NCBI RefSeq assembly: GCF_021742065.1
Contig: NZ_JAKKIE010000039.1
Location: forward strand, 1 to 39,115
Direction of reading: 5' to 3'
Length of the DNA stretch: 39,115 bases
From: Rhizorhapis sp. SPR117
GTDB taxonomy: Bacteria > Pseudomonadota > Alphaproteobacteria > Sphingomonadales > Sphingomonadaceae
Shown: piece by piece, positions 8,754 through 17,487 of the stretch
Layout of the letters: each line of letters begins with the position of its first letter
Position numbering within the stretch: position 1 is the first letter of the stretch
Made by a program: the position numbers and the translations under genes
Notes under the pieces: model-generated
The model's database searches: none
The model's input: only the letters and a program-made list of their open reading frames with translations
Told to the model about the DNA's origin: nothing

Positions 8754-10817
8754 TCACCCGCTGCGAAGCAATCCCACCGCCGCATCGCGCTCGAACAGAT
8801 AAAGGCAGATCCGCGCCGCTTCGCCACGCGGACTGCCCAGCCCGCCGTCACGGTCGACCAGCAGTCGGGCATCGTCACGGGCGATTGATACCAACGCATC
8901 GATCTGTTCAGGGGTCGCAAGACGAAACTGCGCCTCACCCGATTGACGCGTGCCCAAAACCTCGCCGGCGCCACGCAAACGCAAATCCTCCTCCGCTATC
9001 CGAAAGCCGTCATTGGTTTCACGCAGCAGAGCCAGACGCGCGCGCGCGGTTTCGCTGAGCGCATTGCCCCGCAGGAGCAAACAGACCGATTTCTTGTCGC
9101 CGCGCCCTACCCTGCCCCGCAACTGATGAAGCTGGGCAAGACCAAAACGATCTGCCCCCTCGATAATCATCAGCGTTGCATTGGGCACATCGACGCCGAC
9201 TTCGATGACAGTGGTGGCAACCAGCACCTTGGTCTCCCCGCGCTGGAACCTGTCCATGACGGCATCCTTCTCCGCCCCTTTCATCCGACCGTGGACAAGG
9301 CCGACGGCATCGCCAAAACGCATTTTAAGCGCCTCCGCACGGGCCTCCGCCGCCGCAAGGTCGGTCTTCTCGCTTTCCTCCACCAATGGACAAACCCAAT
9401 AAGCCTGTCCCCCGCCTGCCATATGACGGCCCAATGCATCGGCAATTTCCGGTAGGCGCTCTGCCGATATGACCCGCGTTTCGATAGGCTGACGACCCGG
9501 CGGCATTTCATCCAGACGCGATACGTCCATTTCGCCATAATAGGTCAACGTCAATGTACGCGGAATCGGCGTTGCCGTCATGGCGAGAAGGTGCGGTGTA
9601 CGCTCCGCCTTGTCAGTCAGCATCATGCGCTGGGCAACACCGAAACGATGCTGCTCATCAATCACGGCAAGCGCGAGATTCTTGTAGGTCACCGCCTCCT
9701 GAAAGATCGCATGAGTGCCCACCAGAATGTCGATCGAACCATCCGCCAGGCCCATAAGCGTGGATTCACGCACCTTGCCCTTGTCCCGGCCAGTCAGGAT
9801 GGCAAGGTTGACTGGCACGCCTGCCAGCATTTTCTGCAAGGTTGCAAAATGCTGGCGTGCAAGGATTTCGGTAGGAGCCAACATCGCCCCCTGCATACCC
9901 GCCTCCACGGCATTGAGCAGCGCCATCAGGGCCACCACCGTTTTGCCCGCGCCCACATCCCCCTGCAACAGTCGGAGCATGGGTTGCCCCTGCGCCATGT
10001 CGCCCGCGATTTCCTGATTGGCGCGATGCTGGGCGCTCGTGGGCTCAAAGGGCAGCTTCACCATCGCACGCAAATGACCATCACCCTGGACCGGCACACC
10101 GCGCCTGCGCCGCGCTGTGGCGCGCACCAGCATCAGCGCCAGTTGGCCAGCGAAAATCTCGTCATAGGCAAGGCGTTCCCGTGCCTGCGCATTACCTGGC
10201 TCTGCATGGGCCGCGGCAAGCGCCTCCCGCCAGACCGGCCATCGCTTTTGCGCAAGGACACTGGGTTCGATCCATTCGGGCAGGTCGGGTGCACGCTCCA
10301 CGGCCTGTTCCGCCAGATGGCGCAGACGATTGTTGGTCAGGCCTTCGGACAGCCCATAGACCGGCTCGCGTTCGGGAACGTCGCCCGCTTCATCGGGTGA
10401 CAGGACATAGTCGGGATGGATGATCTGCAGTTCCTGACCATAGCTTTCCAGCTTGCCCGAAATAAACCGCTTTTCATGAAGCGGCAGCAACTTGCGCGCC
10501 CACCCGGAATTTCTGCCGAAATAAACAAGCGAGACATAATTGCCGTGCGCATCGGTGGCATTTACCCGGAAAGGCGCCCGCGCGCTGCCCGTTGCCTTAT
10601 ATTCGATGGGGGTCAATTCGATGGAAATGACCCGCCCTGCATCCGCCATATCCAGTTCGCTCACGCGCTTGCGGTCGATCCAGCTGGTGGGCAAGTGAAA
10701 GGCCACATCAACGGCGCGCGCAAGACCAAGACGCTCCAACGGCTTGGCCAGCGTCGGACCTATGCCTTTCAACGCCGAGATTTCGGCAAAGAGCGGATTG
10801 AGAATATCGGGTCGCAT
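8754..10817 (-). CDS. recG: ATP-dependent DNA helicase RecG
   Basis: This 687-residue protein is close to the usual RecG length (693 in E. coli). It reverses stalled replication forks and branch-migrates Holliday junctions. The N-terminal wedge/OB domain covers about residues 1-170. Walker A is GDVGAGKT at 286-293 and the DEQH box lies at 387-390. The helicase C-terminal part contains GVDVPNATLMIIEGADRFGL and the QLRGRVGRG motif VI. All motifs look intact. It is the first gene of a minus-strand pair with the MscS gene and is divergent from sdhE. RecG and Mfd share the translocase architecture, and both genes sit within 500 bases of each other here on opposite strands. Confidence 0.96.
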   Translation of the reverse strand: MRPDILNPLFAEISALKGIGPTLAKPLERLGLARAVDVAFHLPTSWIDRKRVSELDMADAGRVISIELTPIEYKATGSARAPFRVNATDAHGNYVSLVYFGRNSGWARKLLPLHEKRFISGKLESYGQELQIIHPDYVLSPDEAGDVPEREPVYGLSEGLTNNRLRHLAEQAVERAPDLPEWIEPSVLAQKRWPVWREALAAAHAEPGNAQARERLAYDEIFAGQLALMLVRATARRRRGVPVQGDGHLRAMVKLPFEPTSAQHRANQEIAGDMAQGQPMLRLLQGDVGAGKTVVALMALLNAVEAGMQGAMLAPTEILARQHFATLQKMLAGVPVNLAILTGRDKGKVRESTLMGLADGSIDILVGTHAIFQEAVTYKNLALAVIDEQHRFGVAQRMMLTDKAERTPHLLAMTATPIPRTLTLTYYGEMDVSRLDEMPPGRQPIETRVISAERLPEIADALGRHMAGGGQAYWVCPLVEESEKTDLAAAEARAEALKMRFGDAVGLVHGRMKGAEKDAVMDRFQRGETKVLVATTVIEVGVDVPNATLMIIEGADRFGLAQLHQLRGRVGRGDKKSVCLLLRGNALSETARARLALLRETNDGFRIAEEDLRLRGAGEVLGTRQSGEAQFRLATPEQIDALVSIARDDARLLVDRDGGLGSPRGEAARICLYLFERDAAVGLLRSG

Positions 10818-10906
10818 GTCTAAGAGCGCTTATATCGAAGCTGGCAAGCCATGAAAGCGTCTGCCGGCCAATTATTATGTGCCCGGTACAGAGAGCCAGA
10901 ACCGCC

Positions 10907-11173
10907 ATGGAAAACGACATTCGCCTGCGCCGCATTCATTTCCGCGCCTGGCATCGCGGCACGCGTGAAGCAGACATGATGATCGGCGGCTTCTTCAACC
11001 GTTACGGGGCAAAATGGTCAGAGGCGGAACTGCAATGGTTCGAACGACTTCTGGACGAAGACGACGTAGACGTCATGGCATGGGCCATAGGCACGCAGCC
11101 AGTGCCAGAAACATATGCGGGCGCGCAGATGGATGCGATGCAGGAACTGGATTTCATCGAGATGCCAGGGTGA
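10907..11173 (+). CDS. sdhE: Succinate dehydrogenase assembly factor SdhE
   Basis: This 88-residue protein belongs to the SdhE (YgfY/DUF339, Sdh5) family, which promotes covalent FAD attachment to the flavoprotein subunit of succinate dehydrogenase in the cytosol. The signature RGxxE is present as RGTRE, in the context RRIHFRAWHRGTREADMMIG. It is followed by the helical region with WFERLLDEDDVDVMAW. I chose the start at 10907 (MENDIRLRR) because family members begin there; an upstream in-frame codon at 10877 would add ten unrelated residues. The gene is divergent from recG and lies about 100 bases before mfd, with a palindromic repeat between. Confidence 0.92.
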   Translation: MENDIRLRRIHFRAWHRGTREADMMIGGFFNRYGAKWSEAELQWFERLLDEDDVDVMAWAIGTQPVPETYAGAQMDAMQELDFIEMPG

Positions 11174-11204
11174 CGCCTTATCCGAATTAGCCCGCACCCG
11201 ATGG

Positions 11205-11257
11205 TCCCGAGCGAAGTCGAGGGATCTTGCACGAACGTCCCTCGACTTCGCTCGGGA
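11205..11257. repeat. Dispersed palindrome between sdhE and mfd
   Basis: Two perfect 20-base inverted arms (11205-11224 and 11238-11257; TCCCGAGCGAAGTCGAGGGA and its complement) flank a 13-base loop. Palindromes with this GAGCGAAGTCGAGG core are a repeat type I associate with sphingomonad intergenic regions. It could also act as a bidirectional transcription barrier between sdhE and mfd, although no T-tract follows it on either side. Confidence 0.85.
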
Positions 11258-11276
11258 TCAACGGAATTCTGCTGAA

Positions 11277-14200
11277 ATGACCGACCTGCAAAAGATCCTC
11301 AAATCTCCCCATCCCCTCACCCTTGCGGGCGTACCGCAGGGGTTCCAGCCTTGGCTGCTCGCGGATCTTGCGCGCGGGGCAAGGGGCCGCGCCGTCTACA
11401 TCGCGCCGGATGACAGCGCCATGGCCGCCGTGGCCGACACCGCCGCCTATTTCGCGCCCGAACTGCAAATCATCCGCATTCCTGCCTGGGATTGTCTGCC
11501 CTATGACCGCGCATCGCCATCGCTGCGGTCGATGTCGGAACGGCTGGCAGGGCTGCACGCTTTGCAGGAAAAAAGCAGCAAGCCACAACTGGTACTGACC
11601 ACCGTCAACGCGCTTGCTCAACGCACATTGACGCCCTTTCGCATCCGGCAACTGGTCGCGCGATTGGCGCCGGGTGAAAGCATTGCCATCGCTGCACTGA
11701 CCCAATTGCTGCAATCCAACGGCTATGTGCGCGTAGAGACAGTGGCAGATGCTGGCGAATTTGCCGTGCGGGGCGGCATTGTCGACCTGTTCCCATCGGG
11801 CGAGGAACAGGCGCTTCGGCTCGATTTCTTTGGCGATGAAATCGAAAGCGTCCGGCGCTTCGATCCCGCCGATCAGCGGACGACCGGAAAGGTCGATAGC
11901 ATCACCCTGCTGCCCGCATCCGAAGCCCTCCTCGATGGCGACAGCATCAAGCGCTTCCGCAGCCGCTATCGCGAAATTTTCGGCGCTACAGCCACCGGCG
12001 ATCCGCTTTATCAGGCGATCAGCGAGGGGCGGCGGCTGGCGGGCATGGAACATTGGCTTCCGCTGTTCGAGGAAAAGCTCGTCACCCTGTTCGACCACCT
12101 GGGCGAAGACGCGCTGTATGTCCGCGACAGTGGGGATGCAGGCGCGGCCGAGGCGCGGTTCGAAGCGATCAGCGACTATTACGGCAACCGCAAGCAGGCG
12201 GGCTCAGGCGATCCCGGCAGCTATCGCCCGCTGGAACCGGGCCAGCTCTATCTGTCCGCCACAGAGTGGGATGCGCGGATCGGTCAGCACGCGATCCATC
12301 TGGCGACCCCCTTCCATGAACCGGAAAGCGAACGGGTCGTTGATTTCGGCGTGGACAACGCCCGCGACTTCGCCCCTGAACGCGCACAAAACGTCAATGT
12401 TTATGAGGCAGTAGGCAAGCATATCGCATCGCTCCAACGCGCCGGCAAAAAAGTCGTAATCGCCAGCTATTCCGTTGGTGCACGGGAACGGCTGGAGGGG
12501 CTGCTTGCCGAACATGGCGTCAAACGCATGGTTCAGGCCGCGGACTGGCAAGAAGCCCTGGGTCTTTCTTCCCCCCTCTCCTTCAGGGGAGGGGCCGGGG
12601 GTGGGGCCCGCAAAGGACAGGAAGTCCCCACCCCAACCCCTCCCCTGAAGGAGAGGGGCATTGAAGGGGCAGTCATCGCCCTTTCCGTCCTGCCCCTCGA
12701 TCACGGCTTCACCGCGCCCGATGTGGCTGTGCTTACCGAACAGGACATGCTGGGCGACCGCCTCGTCCGTCGCCAGAAACGCAAGAAGAGTGCCGATGCA
12801 TTCCTTGCCGAACTGGCGATGCTTACGCCGGGCGATCTGGTGGTGCACGCCGATCATGGCATCGGTCGGTATGAAGGGTTGATGTCGATCCCCGTCGGCA
12901 ACAGCCCGCATGATTGCGTCGCATTGGAATATGCGGGCGGCGACAAGCTGTATGTGCCGGTCGAAAATATCGACGTGCTGTCACGCTATGGCAATGACCA
13001 TGATGGCGTAATGCTCGACAAGCTGGGCGGCGAAGCGTGGCAACGGCGCAAGTCCCGCATGAAGGAGCGCATCCGCGAAATCGCGGGCGAACTGCTGAAA
13101 ACCGCCGCCGAACGCGCGCTGCGCCCCGGACAGGTGGCCGAACCCGACAGCGGCGGCTACCCGGCCTTTGTCGACCGTTTCCCCTATCAGGAAACAGAGG
13201 ATCAGGACCGGGCCATTTCCGACGTGCTCGACGATCTGGCGGCAGGCAAGCCGATGGACCGGCTGGTCTGCGGCGATGTCGGCTTTGGCAAGACCGAAGT
13301 GGCCCTGCGCGCTGCCTTCGTCGCGGCGATGGCGGGGATGCAGGTGGTGGTTATCGGCCCCACCACCCTGCTAGCGCGCCAGCACCACGTGAATTTCGAG
13401 GAACGGTTCAAGGGCTTTCCACTGAAGATCGGCCGCCTGTCCCGCATGGTCGGCGCGAATGAGGCGAAGACAGTGAAGGAAGGGCTGGCCGACGGCACTC
13501 TGGACATCGTCGTTGGCACCCATGCGTTGTTAACTAAAGGCATTGAATTCAAACGGTTGGGACTCGTCATTGTTGATGAGGAACAACGTTTCGGCGTCGT
13601 CCATAAGGAGCGATTGAAACAGCTAAAGGCCGACGTCCACGTCCTCACCCTCACCGCCACGCCCATTCCCCGCACCCTGCAAATGGCGATGTCGGGCCTG
13701 CGCGAACTGTCGGTGATCCAGACGCCACCGGTCGACCGGCTGGCCGTCCGCACCTATGTCATGCCTTGGGACCCGGTGGTGGTGCGCGAAGCGTTGCTGC
13801 GCGAACATTATCGCGGCGGGCAAAGCTTTTTCGTCGCCCCGCGCATCGCCGACTTGGCCGAGATCGAGGAGTTTCTACGCACGGAAATACCCGAAATCCG
13901 CTACGTCGTCGCCCATGGTCAAATGGCGCCGACGCAGATCGAGGACCGCATGTCGGCATTTTACGACAAGCGCTATGACGTGCTGCTGTCCACCACCATC
14001 GTCGAAAGCGGGCTGGACATTCCGAGCGCCAACACGCTGATCATCCACCGCGCCGACCGCTTCGGCTTGGCCCAGCTATACCAGCTTCGCGGCCGCGTCG
14101 GGCGGGCCAAGACGCGCGCTTATGCCTATCTGACCACGCCCGCCGACCGACTGATGACCGAGACGGCGGAAAAGCGGCTGAAAGTCCTGTCCGACCTCGA

Positions 14201-14831
14201 TACGCTTGGCGCGGGGTTCCAGCTTGCGAGCCATGACCTCGACATTCGCGGCGCGGGCAATCTGGTCGGCGATGAACAATCCGGCCATATCAAGGAAGTC
14301 GGCTTCGAACTGTACCAGTCAATGCTGGAAGAAGCGATCATGGAGGCGAAACTGGGCGCCACCGGATTGAAACCCCGTGAGAGCTTCTCTCCACAAATCA
14401 CTGTAGATGCGCCCATAATGATCCCGGAGGATTATGTCCCCGACCTCGACCTGCGCATGGGCCTCTACCGCCGGATGAACGATCTGGACGACCGGCAGGC
14501 CATCGAATCCTTCGCCGCCGAACTCATCGACCGCTTTGGCAAACTGCCCGCAGCGACCGAAAATCTGTTACGGATTATAGAGATCAAGATGCATTGCGTA
14601 AAAGCCAGCATCGCCAAGATCGACATAGGACCAAAAGGCGCGCTGGTCAGCTTCCACAATGACAGCTTCCCCAACCTTCCCGGCCTGCTCGCTTATGTGC
14701 AGCGGTTGAACGGCGTCGCCAAACTGCGCCCCGACAGCAAGCTGGTGATCGGCAGAAGTTGGGGCGACCCGCAGGCACGGATCAATGGCGCGCTGCAATT
14801 GTCAAAGGGACTGGCGAAGGCGGCGGGGTAG
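11277..14831 (+). CDS. mfd: Transcription-repair coupling factor Mfd
   Basis: This 1184-residue ATP-dependent translocase removes RNA polymerase stalled at lesions and recruits UvrA. The N-terminal UvrB-like module starts with LAGVPQGFQPWLLADLARGA. The CarD-like RNA polymerase interaction domain begins near residue 520 (GDLVVHADHGIGRYEGL). Walker A is GDVGFGKTEVAL at about 666, and the DEEQ box is near 767. The TRG region and motif VI (QLRGRVGRAKTRAYAYL) and the C-terminal D7 domain are present. The start at 11277 (MTDLQKILKSP) was chosen because the longer open frame reads through sdhE and the palindrome. An in-frame palindromic repeat adds about 29 residues near position 433-461. The rest of the gene appears intact. 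Confidence 0.96.
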   Translation: MTDLQKILKSPHPLTLAGVPQGFQPWLLADLARGARGRAVYIAPDDSAMAAVADTAAYFAPELQIIRIPAWDCLPYDRASPSLRSMSERLAGLHALQEKSSKPQLVLTTVNALAQRTLTPFRIRQLVARLAPGESIAIAALTQLLQSNGYVRVETVADAGEFAVRGGIVDLFPSGEEQALRLDFFGDEIESVRRFDPADQRTTGKVDSITLLPASEALLDGDSIKRFRSRYREIFGATATGDPLYQAISEGRRLAGMEHWLPLFEEKLVTLFDHLGEDALYVRDSGDAGAAEARFEAISDYYGNRKQAGSGDPGSYRPLEPGQLYLSATEWDARIGQHAIHLATPFHEPESERVVDFGVDNARDFAPERAQNVNVYEAVGKHIASLQRAGKKVVIASYSVGARERLEGLLAEHGVKRMVQAADWQEALGLSSPLSFRGGAGGGARKGQEVPTPTPPLKERGIEGAVIALSVLPLDHGFTAPDVAVLTEQDMLGDRLVRRQKRKKSADAFLAELAMLTPGDLVVHADHGIGRYEGLMSIPVGNSPHDCVALEYAGGDKLYVPVENIDVLSRYGNDHDGVMLDKLGGEAWQRRKSRMKERIREIAGELLKTAAERALRPGQVAEPDSGGYPAFVDRFPYQETEDQDRAISDVLDDLAAGKPMDRLVCGDVGFGKTEVALRAAFVAAMAGMQVVVIGPTTLLARQHHVNFEERFKGFPLKIGRLSRMVGANEAKTVKEGLADGTLDIVVGTHALLTKGIEFKRLGLVIVDEEQRFGVVHKERLKQLKADVHVLTLTATPIPRTLQMAMSGLRELSVIQTPPVDRLAVRTYVMPWDPVVVREALLREHYRGGQSFFVAPRIADLAEIEEFLRTEIPEIRYVVAHGQMAPTQIEDRMSAFYDKRYDVLLSTTIVESGLDIPSANTLIIHRADRFGLAQLYQLRGRVGRAKTRAYAYLTTPADRLMTETAEKRLKVLSDLDTLGAGFQLASHDLDIRGAGNLVGDEQSGHIKEVGFELYQSMLEEAIMEAKLGATGLKPRESFSPQITVDAPIMIPEDYVPDLDLRMGLYRRMNDLDDRQAIESFAAELIDRFGKLPAATENLLRIIEIKMHCVKASIAKIDIGPKGALVSFHNDSFPNLPGLLAYVQRLNGVAKLRPDSKLVIGRSWGDPQARINGALQLSKGLAKAAG
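12573..12658. repeat. Palindromic repeat inserted in frame in mfd
   Basis: Two nearly perfect arms of about 33 bases (12573-12606 and 12626-12658) are inverted copies of a C/T-rich sequence containing CTCTCCTTCAGGGGAGGGG, separated by a 19-base loop. The element is translated without a stop and contributes a low-complexity Gly/Pro/Lys stretch (LSFRGGAGGGARKG, then PTPTPPLKERG). Mfd motifs on both sides are intact, so the insertion probably falls in a tolerated surface loop of domain 3. Confidence 0.85.
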
Positions 14832-15013
14832 TCGTGCGGAGCTGAAATTCGCCCCATAAATATCGTCATGCTGCCTGCGCGGCCTAGCTATGCCCCCGGC
14901 ATAGCGGGCTGCTCGTTGTTTCAGCATCCATTCCGCCTCCAGACGCGGCGGCGCGTGGGAAGAAATGGACACCGAAACCGGTTGGCAATTGTGCCCTTGA
15001 AGTATGTAACCAA

Positions 15014-15195
15014 TCTCCCTCTCCCCTGTGGGGATCGTTGCATAATTCCATTTTACCGTCATCCCCGCGAAGGCGGGGATCCATCTCCCGACCTGACCGC
15101 TTGATTTTACGTCGGGAGATGGGTTCCCGCCTTCGCGGGAACGACGAAAATCAGGAAATGCACGAATTATGCGACAGTCCCTTCAGGGGGGAGGG
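15014..15195. repeat. Nested palindrome downstream of mfd
   Basis: The inner palindrome has arms at 15057-15092 and 15111-15146 that include CCCGCGAAGGCGGG-type cores. An outer imperfect palindrome surrounds it: GCATAATTC at 15040-15048 is inverted as GAATTATGC at 15164-15172, and CTCCCCTG/CAGGGGGGAG-like stretches lie further out. The whole could fold into one hairpin of about 180 bases. It fills most of the 448-base gap between mfd and the convergent EAL gene, where I see no coding region. It may block read-through from both sides. Confidence 0.75.
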
Positions 15196-15279
15196 CTATG
15201 ATGGCGAGCCCAGCCTACTTGTCGCAACGGTATGATTCCCAAACCAGTTCAGGGTGACGATAATTTTTAGGGCTGCTCT

Positions 15280-17388
15280 CTACCCCACCAAACCCGCCAA
15301 CGTCCCACTCCCCACCGCCCCAGACCTCAGAAAGCCTTGATAAAAATCGCACCCCTTGCGCGCCAGCAATGCCAGTTGCTGCTCCGTCTCCACGCCTTCC
15401 GCGACGACTTTCAGGCCCAGTGATTTGGCCATGTCGATCACCCCACGCACAACGATGCTGTCGCGTTCGGACCCGGTGATATCTTTGGCGAGGCCGCTAT
15501 CTATCTTCAGATAATCGAGCGGCAGGGACTTCAGATAGGCAAGGCTGGAATAGCCCGTGCCGAAATCATCGATGGCGACACGAAGCCCCGCCGCGCGCCA
15601 TTTCGTCAACAGGGCGGACGCAGCGGCCAAGTCTTCAATCAGGCCGCTTTCGGTAATTTCCACCGTCAGCCGATCATGCGGAAAGCCGCTGGATTCCAAC
15701 TGCGCCATGAAGGTTTCAAAGAAATCCGCCTGCGCGATGTCCGCCGCCGTCACATTGATGGCAAGGCGCAGATGCGAAAGCGCATCGGGCCATGCGGCGG
15801 CAATCTCCAGCGCCCGTTTCTGCACATGCCCCGATAGCGGCAGCAGATAATCCGATCGCTCAGCAGCGGCGAACAGTGCGCTGGCGCCCAATGCCCCGAA
15901 TTTGGGGTGATTCCAGCGGGCAAGCGCCTCCACTCCGGTGACGCGGTCATCGGCCATCACATATTGCGGCTGGAACACGATCTCTATCTCGCCGCGATCC
16001 AGCGCAAGGCGCAGATCGGTTTCCAGTTGATCATCGTCGGCAACCCGGCTGCGATCATCATGAATGCGGACGCGGACGCTCTGATTGTCCGACATCTTCG
16101 CATCGGCGAGCGCCGCCCCTGCCCGGCGGAGCAGACGTCCGGCGTCATCGTCCGGCTGCGCCTCGGCAATGCCGCAACGGGCCGTCAGGCGGATGAGATG
16201 GTCGCCCGCACTGAATGGTCTTGCGACCGCTCCGATCAGGCGATGGGCCAGGAACGCCGCCCGGTCAGCGCCCGTTTCATGCGGCAAGCCGATCAGAAAT
16301 TCCGTACCCGCAATACGCGCCAGCATGACCCCGGCGCCTTGTTCCTCCTCGATCAGCCGCTCGATACGGCGACCGACGCGACCAAGCAGCGCATTGCCCG
16401 CCATCTGGCCATAAGCGGCATTCATCCGGTCGAACTGGCCAATGGACAGCAGAATGATGACCGGGCCGCCTGCCTGCCGGCCTTCCATTTCCTCCAGCAT
16501 TCGCCCGATCCATTTTTGCGCGGCGCGGCGGTTGGACAGGCCGGTCAGATAATCCTTTTCTTCCGCCACCCGCCCTTCGCCGTTGGGCAAAAGTTCAATC
16601 TCCCCCAACAGGCACCCTGCCTCGACATAGAGGTGATGGGCCACGCGCCGCGGCGGATCACCCGGTATGACGTCACCCGGCATAACATGGGCAAAGGCCG
16701 CCCCGGCCCCGCTCCGTTCCACCTGCCGGGCAATCGCCAGCGCCGATCGCCGTTCCCCTTTTGGCAACAGGCGCAGCAGGCCGACAGGCGAAAGCCGACG
16801 CGACACGACCTCGCCCAAATAATCGGCAAGCGCCGGACTCAGCGTCACATGCGCCCTGGTAACATCATAGCGCCAGAATAGCGCATCGCTGCGTTGAATC
16901 GCATTGCGGTTGCGGGTTTCGGCGCGCCCCCCGCCCAGCCGCTCGACATGGCGCTGGGCAAAGGCAAGCGCCACCGCGAAAGTGTCGGCGCTCATCGTGT
17001 CGGCCAGAAAATGCGTCGCACCTGCCGCCAGCACTTCAGGCAATCGCCCTGATTCTGCCGGACTGATCAGGACCAGAAGCGCGCCGCCCAGGGCTTCAAC
17101 CGCTTCGGACAGGGCGACAATGCTGCCAAACGCTTTGTCAATGCCCCGCCGCGCATCAATGACGGCAATCTGCGCCTGACTGCCCAGAAAGCGCTGCTCT
17201 GCTCCTGCTGGACGGCGCGCGGCGACCGGACGCCAGCCCGCCTCCATCGCAAAGTTCGAAAGCACATCGCGGTCGTGGGCCGACAGAATGAACAACGGCA
17301 GGTGCGGCATCACGGAAAACTGCGCGTCGGCATGGCTGACCTCCCGTTCCTTGTCCAATATGTCACCTTGCGTCAATTTCGATTCCAC
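15280..17388 (-). CDS. REC-like/GGDEF/EAL protein, probable c-di-GMP phosphodiesterase
   Basis: This 702-residue protein likely degrades cyclic di-GMP. Residues about 30-150 look like a receiver-type fold without a clear phospho-acceptor. A PAS-like region follows (165-270), then a degenerate GGDEF domain (280-440) with AGTEF at 360-364 in place of the catalytic motif, so no cyclase activity is expected. The EAL domain (450-702) keeps EALARW at 487-492, N545, E580, DDFGTGYSS from 607, K628 and EGVET at 664-668. These are the residues normally needed for catalysis. The C-terminal lobe is unusual: after YQGF it reads LRSGAVGSG where most EAL domains have a YLFSKP-like motif. No membrane segment is visible. 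It is divergent from moaA. Confidence 0.9.
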   Translation of the reverse strand: MESKLTQGDILDKEREVSHADAQFSVMPHLPLFILSAHDRDVLSNFAMEAGWRPVAARRPAGAEQRFLGSQAQIAVIDARRGIDKAFGSIVALSEAVEALGGALLVLISPAESGRLPEVLAAGATHFLADTMSADTFAVALAFAQRHVERLGGGRAETRNRNAIQRSDALFWRYDVTRAHVTLSPALADYLGEVVSRRLSPVGLLRLLPKGERRSALAIARQVERSGAGAAFAHVMPGDVIPGDPPRRVAHHLYVEAGCLLGEIELLPNGEGRVAEEKDYLTGLSNRRAAQKWIGRMLEEMEGRQAGGPVIILLSIGQFDRMNAAYGQMAGNALLGRVGRRIERLIEEEQGAGVMLARIAGTEFLIGLPHETGADRAAFLAHRLIGAVARPFSAGDHLIRLTARCGIAEAQPDDDAGRLLRRAGAALADAKMSDNQSVRVRIHDDRSRVADDDQLETDLRLALDRGEIEIVFQPQYVMADDRVTGVEALARWNHPKFGALGASALFAAAERSDYLLPLSGHVQKRALEIAAAWPDALSHLRLAINVTAADIAQADFFETFMAQLESSGFPHDRLTVEITESGLIEDLAAASALLTKWRAAGLRVAIDDFGTGYSSLAYLKSLPLDYLKIDSGLAKDITGSERDSIVVRGVIDMAKSLGLKVVAEGVETEQQLALLARKGCDFYQGFLRSGAVGSGTLAGLVG

Positions 17389-17487
17389 CCTTTTGCGCCC
17401 TCGTAACCCTGATGACAGGTCTTTATTTATAGGTCGTTGCCGCCTTCAGCGGTTGCACCATGCCCTGGCATGCCTTAGCTAGATTAT

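Noticed and set aside
11205..11257. Intrinsic terminator of sdhE
   Set aside because: The hairpin is strong but no T-tract follows on the plus strand. It is better described as a dispersed palindrome.
15907..16881. 324-codon open frame opposite the EAL gene
   Set aside because: It is antisense to conserved GGDEF/EAL sequence and low in hydrophobic core residues, so it is a shadow.
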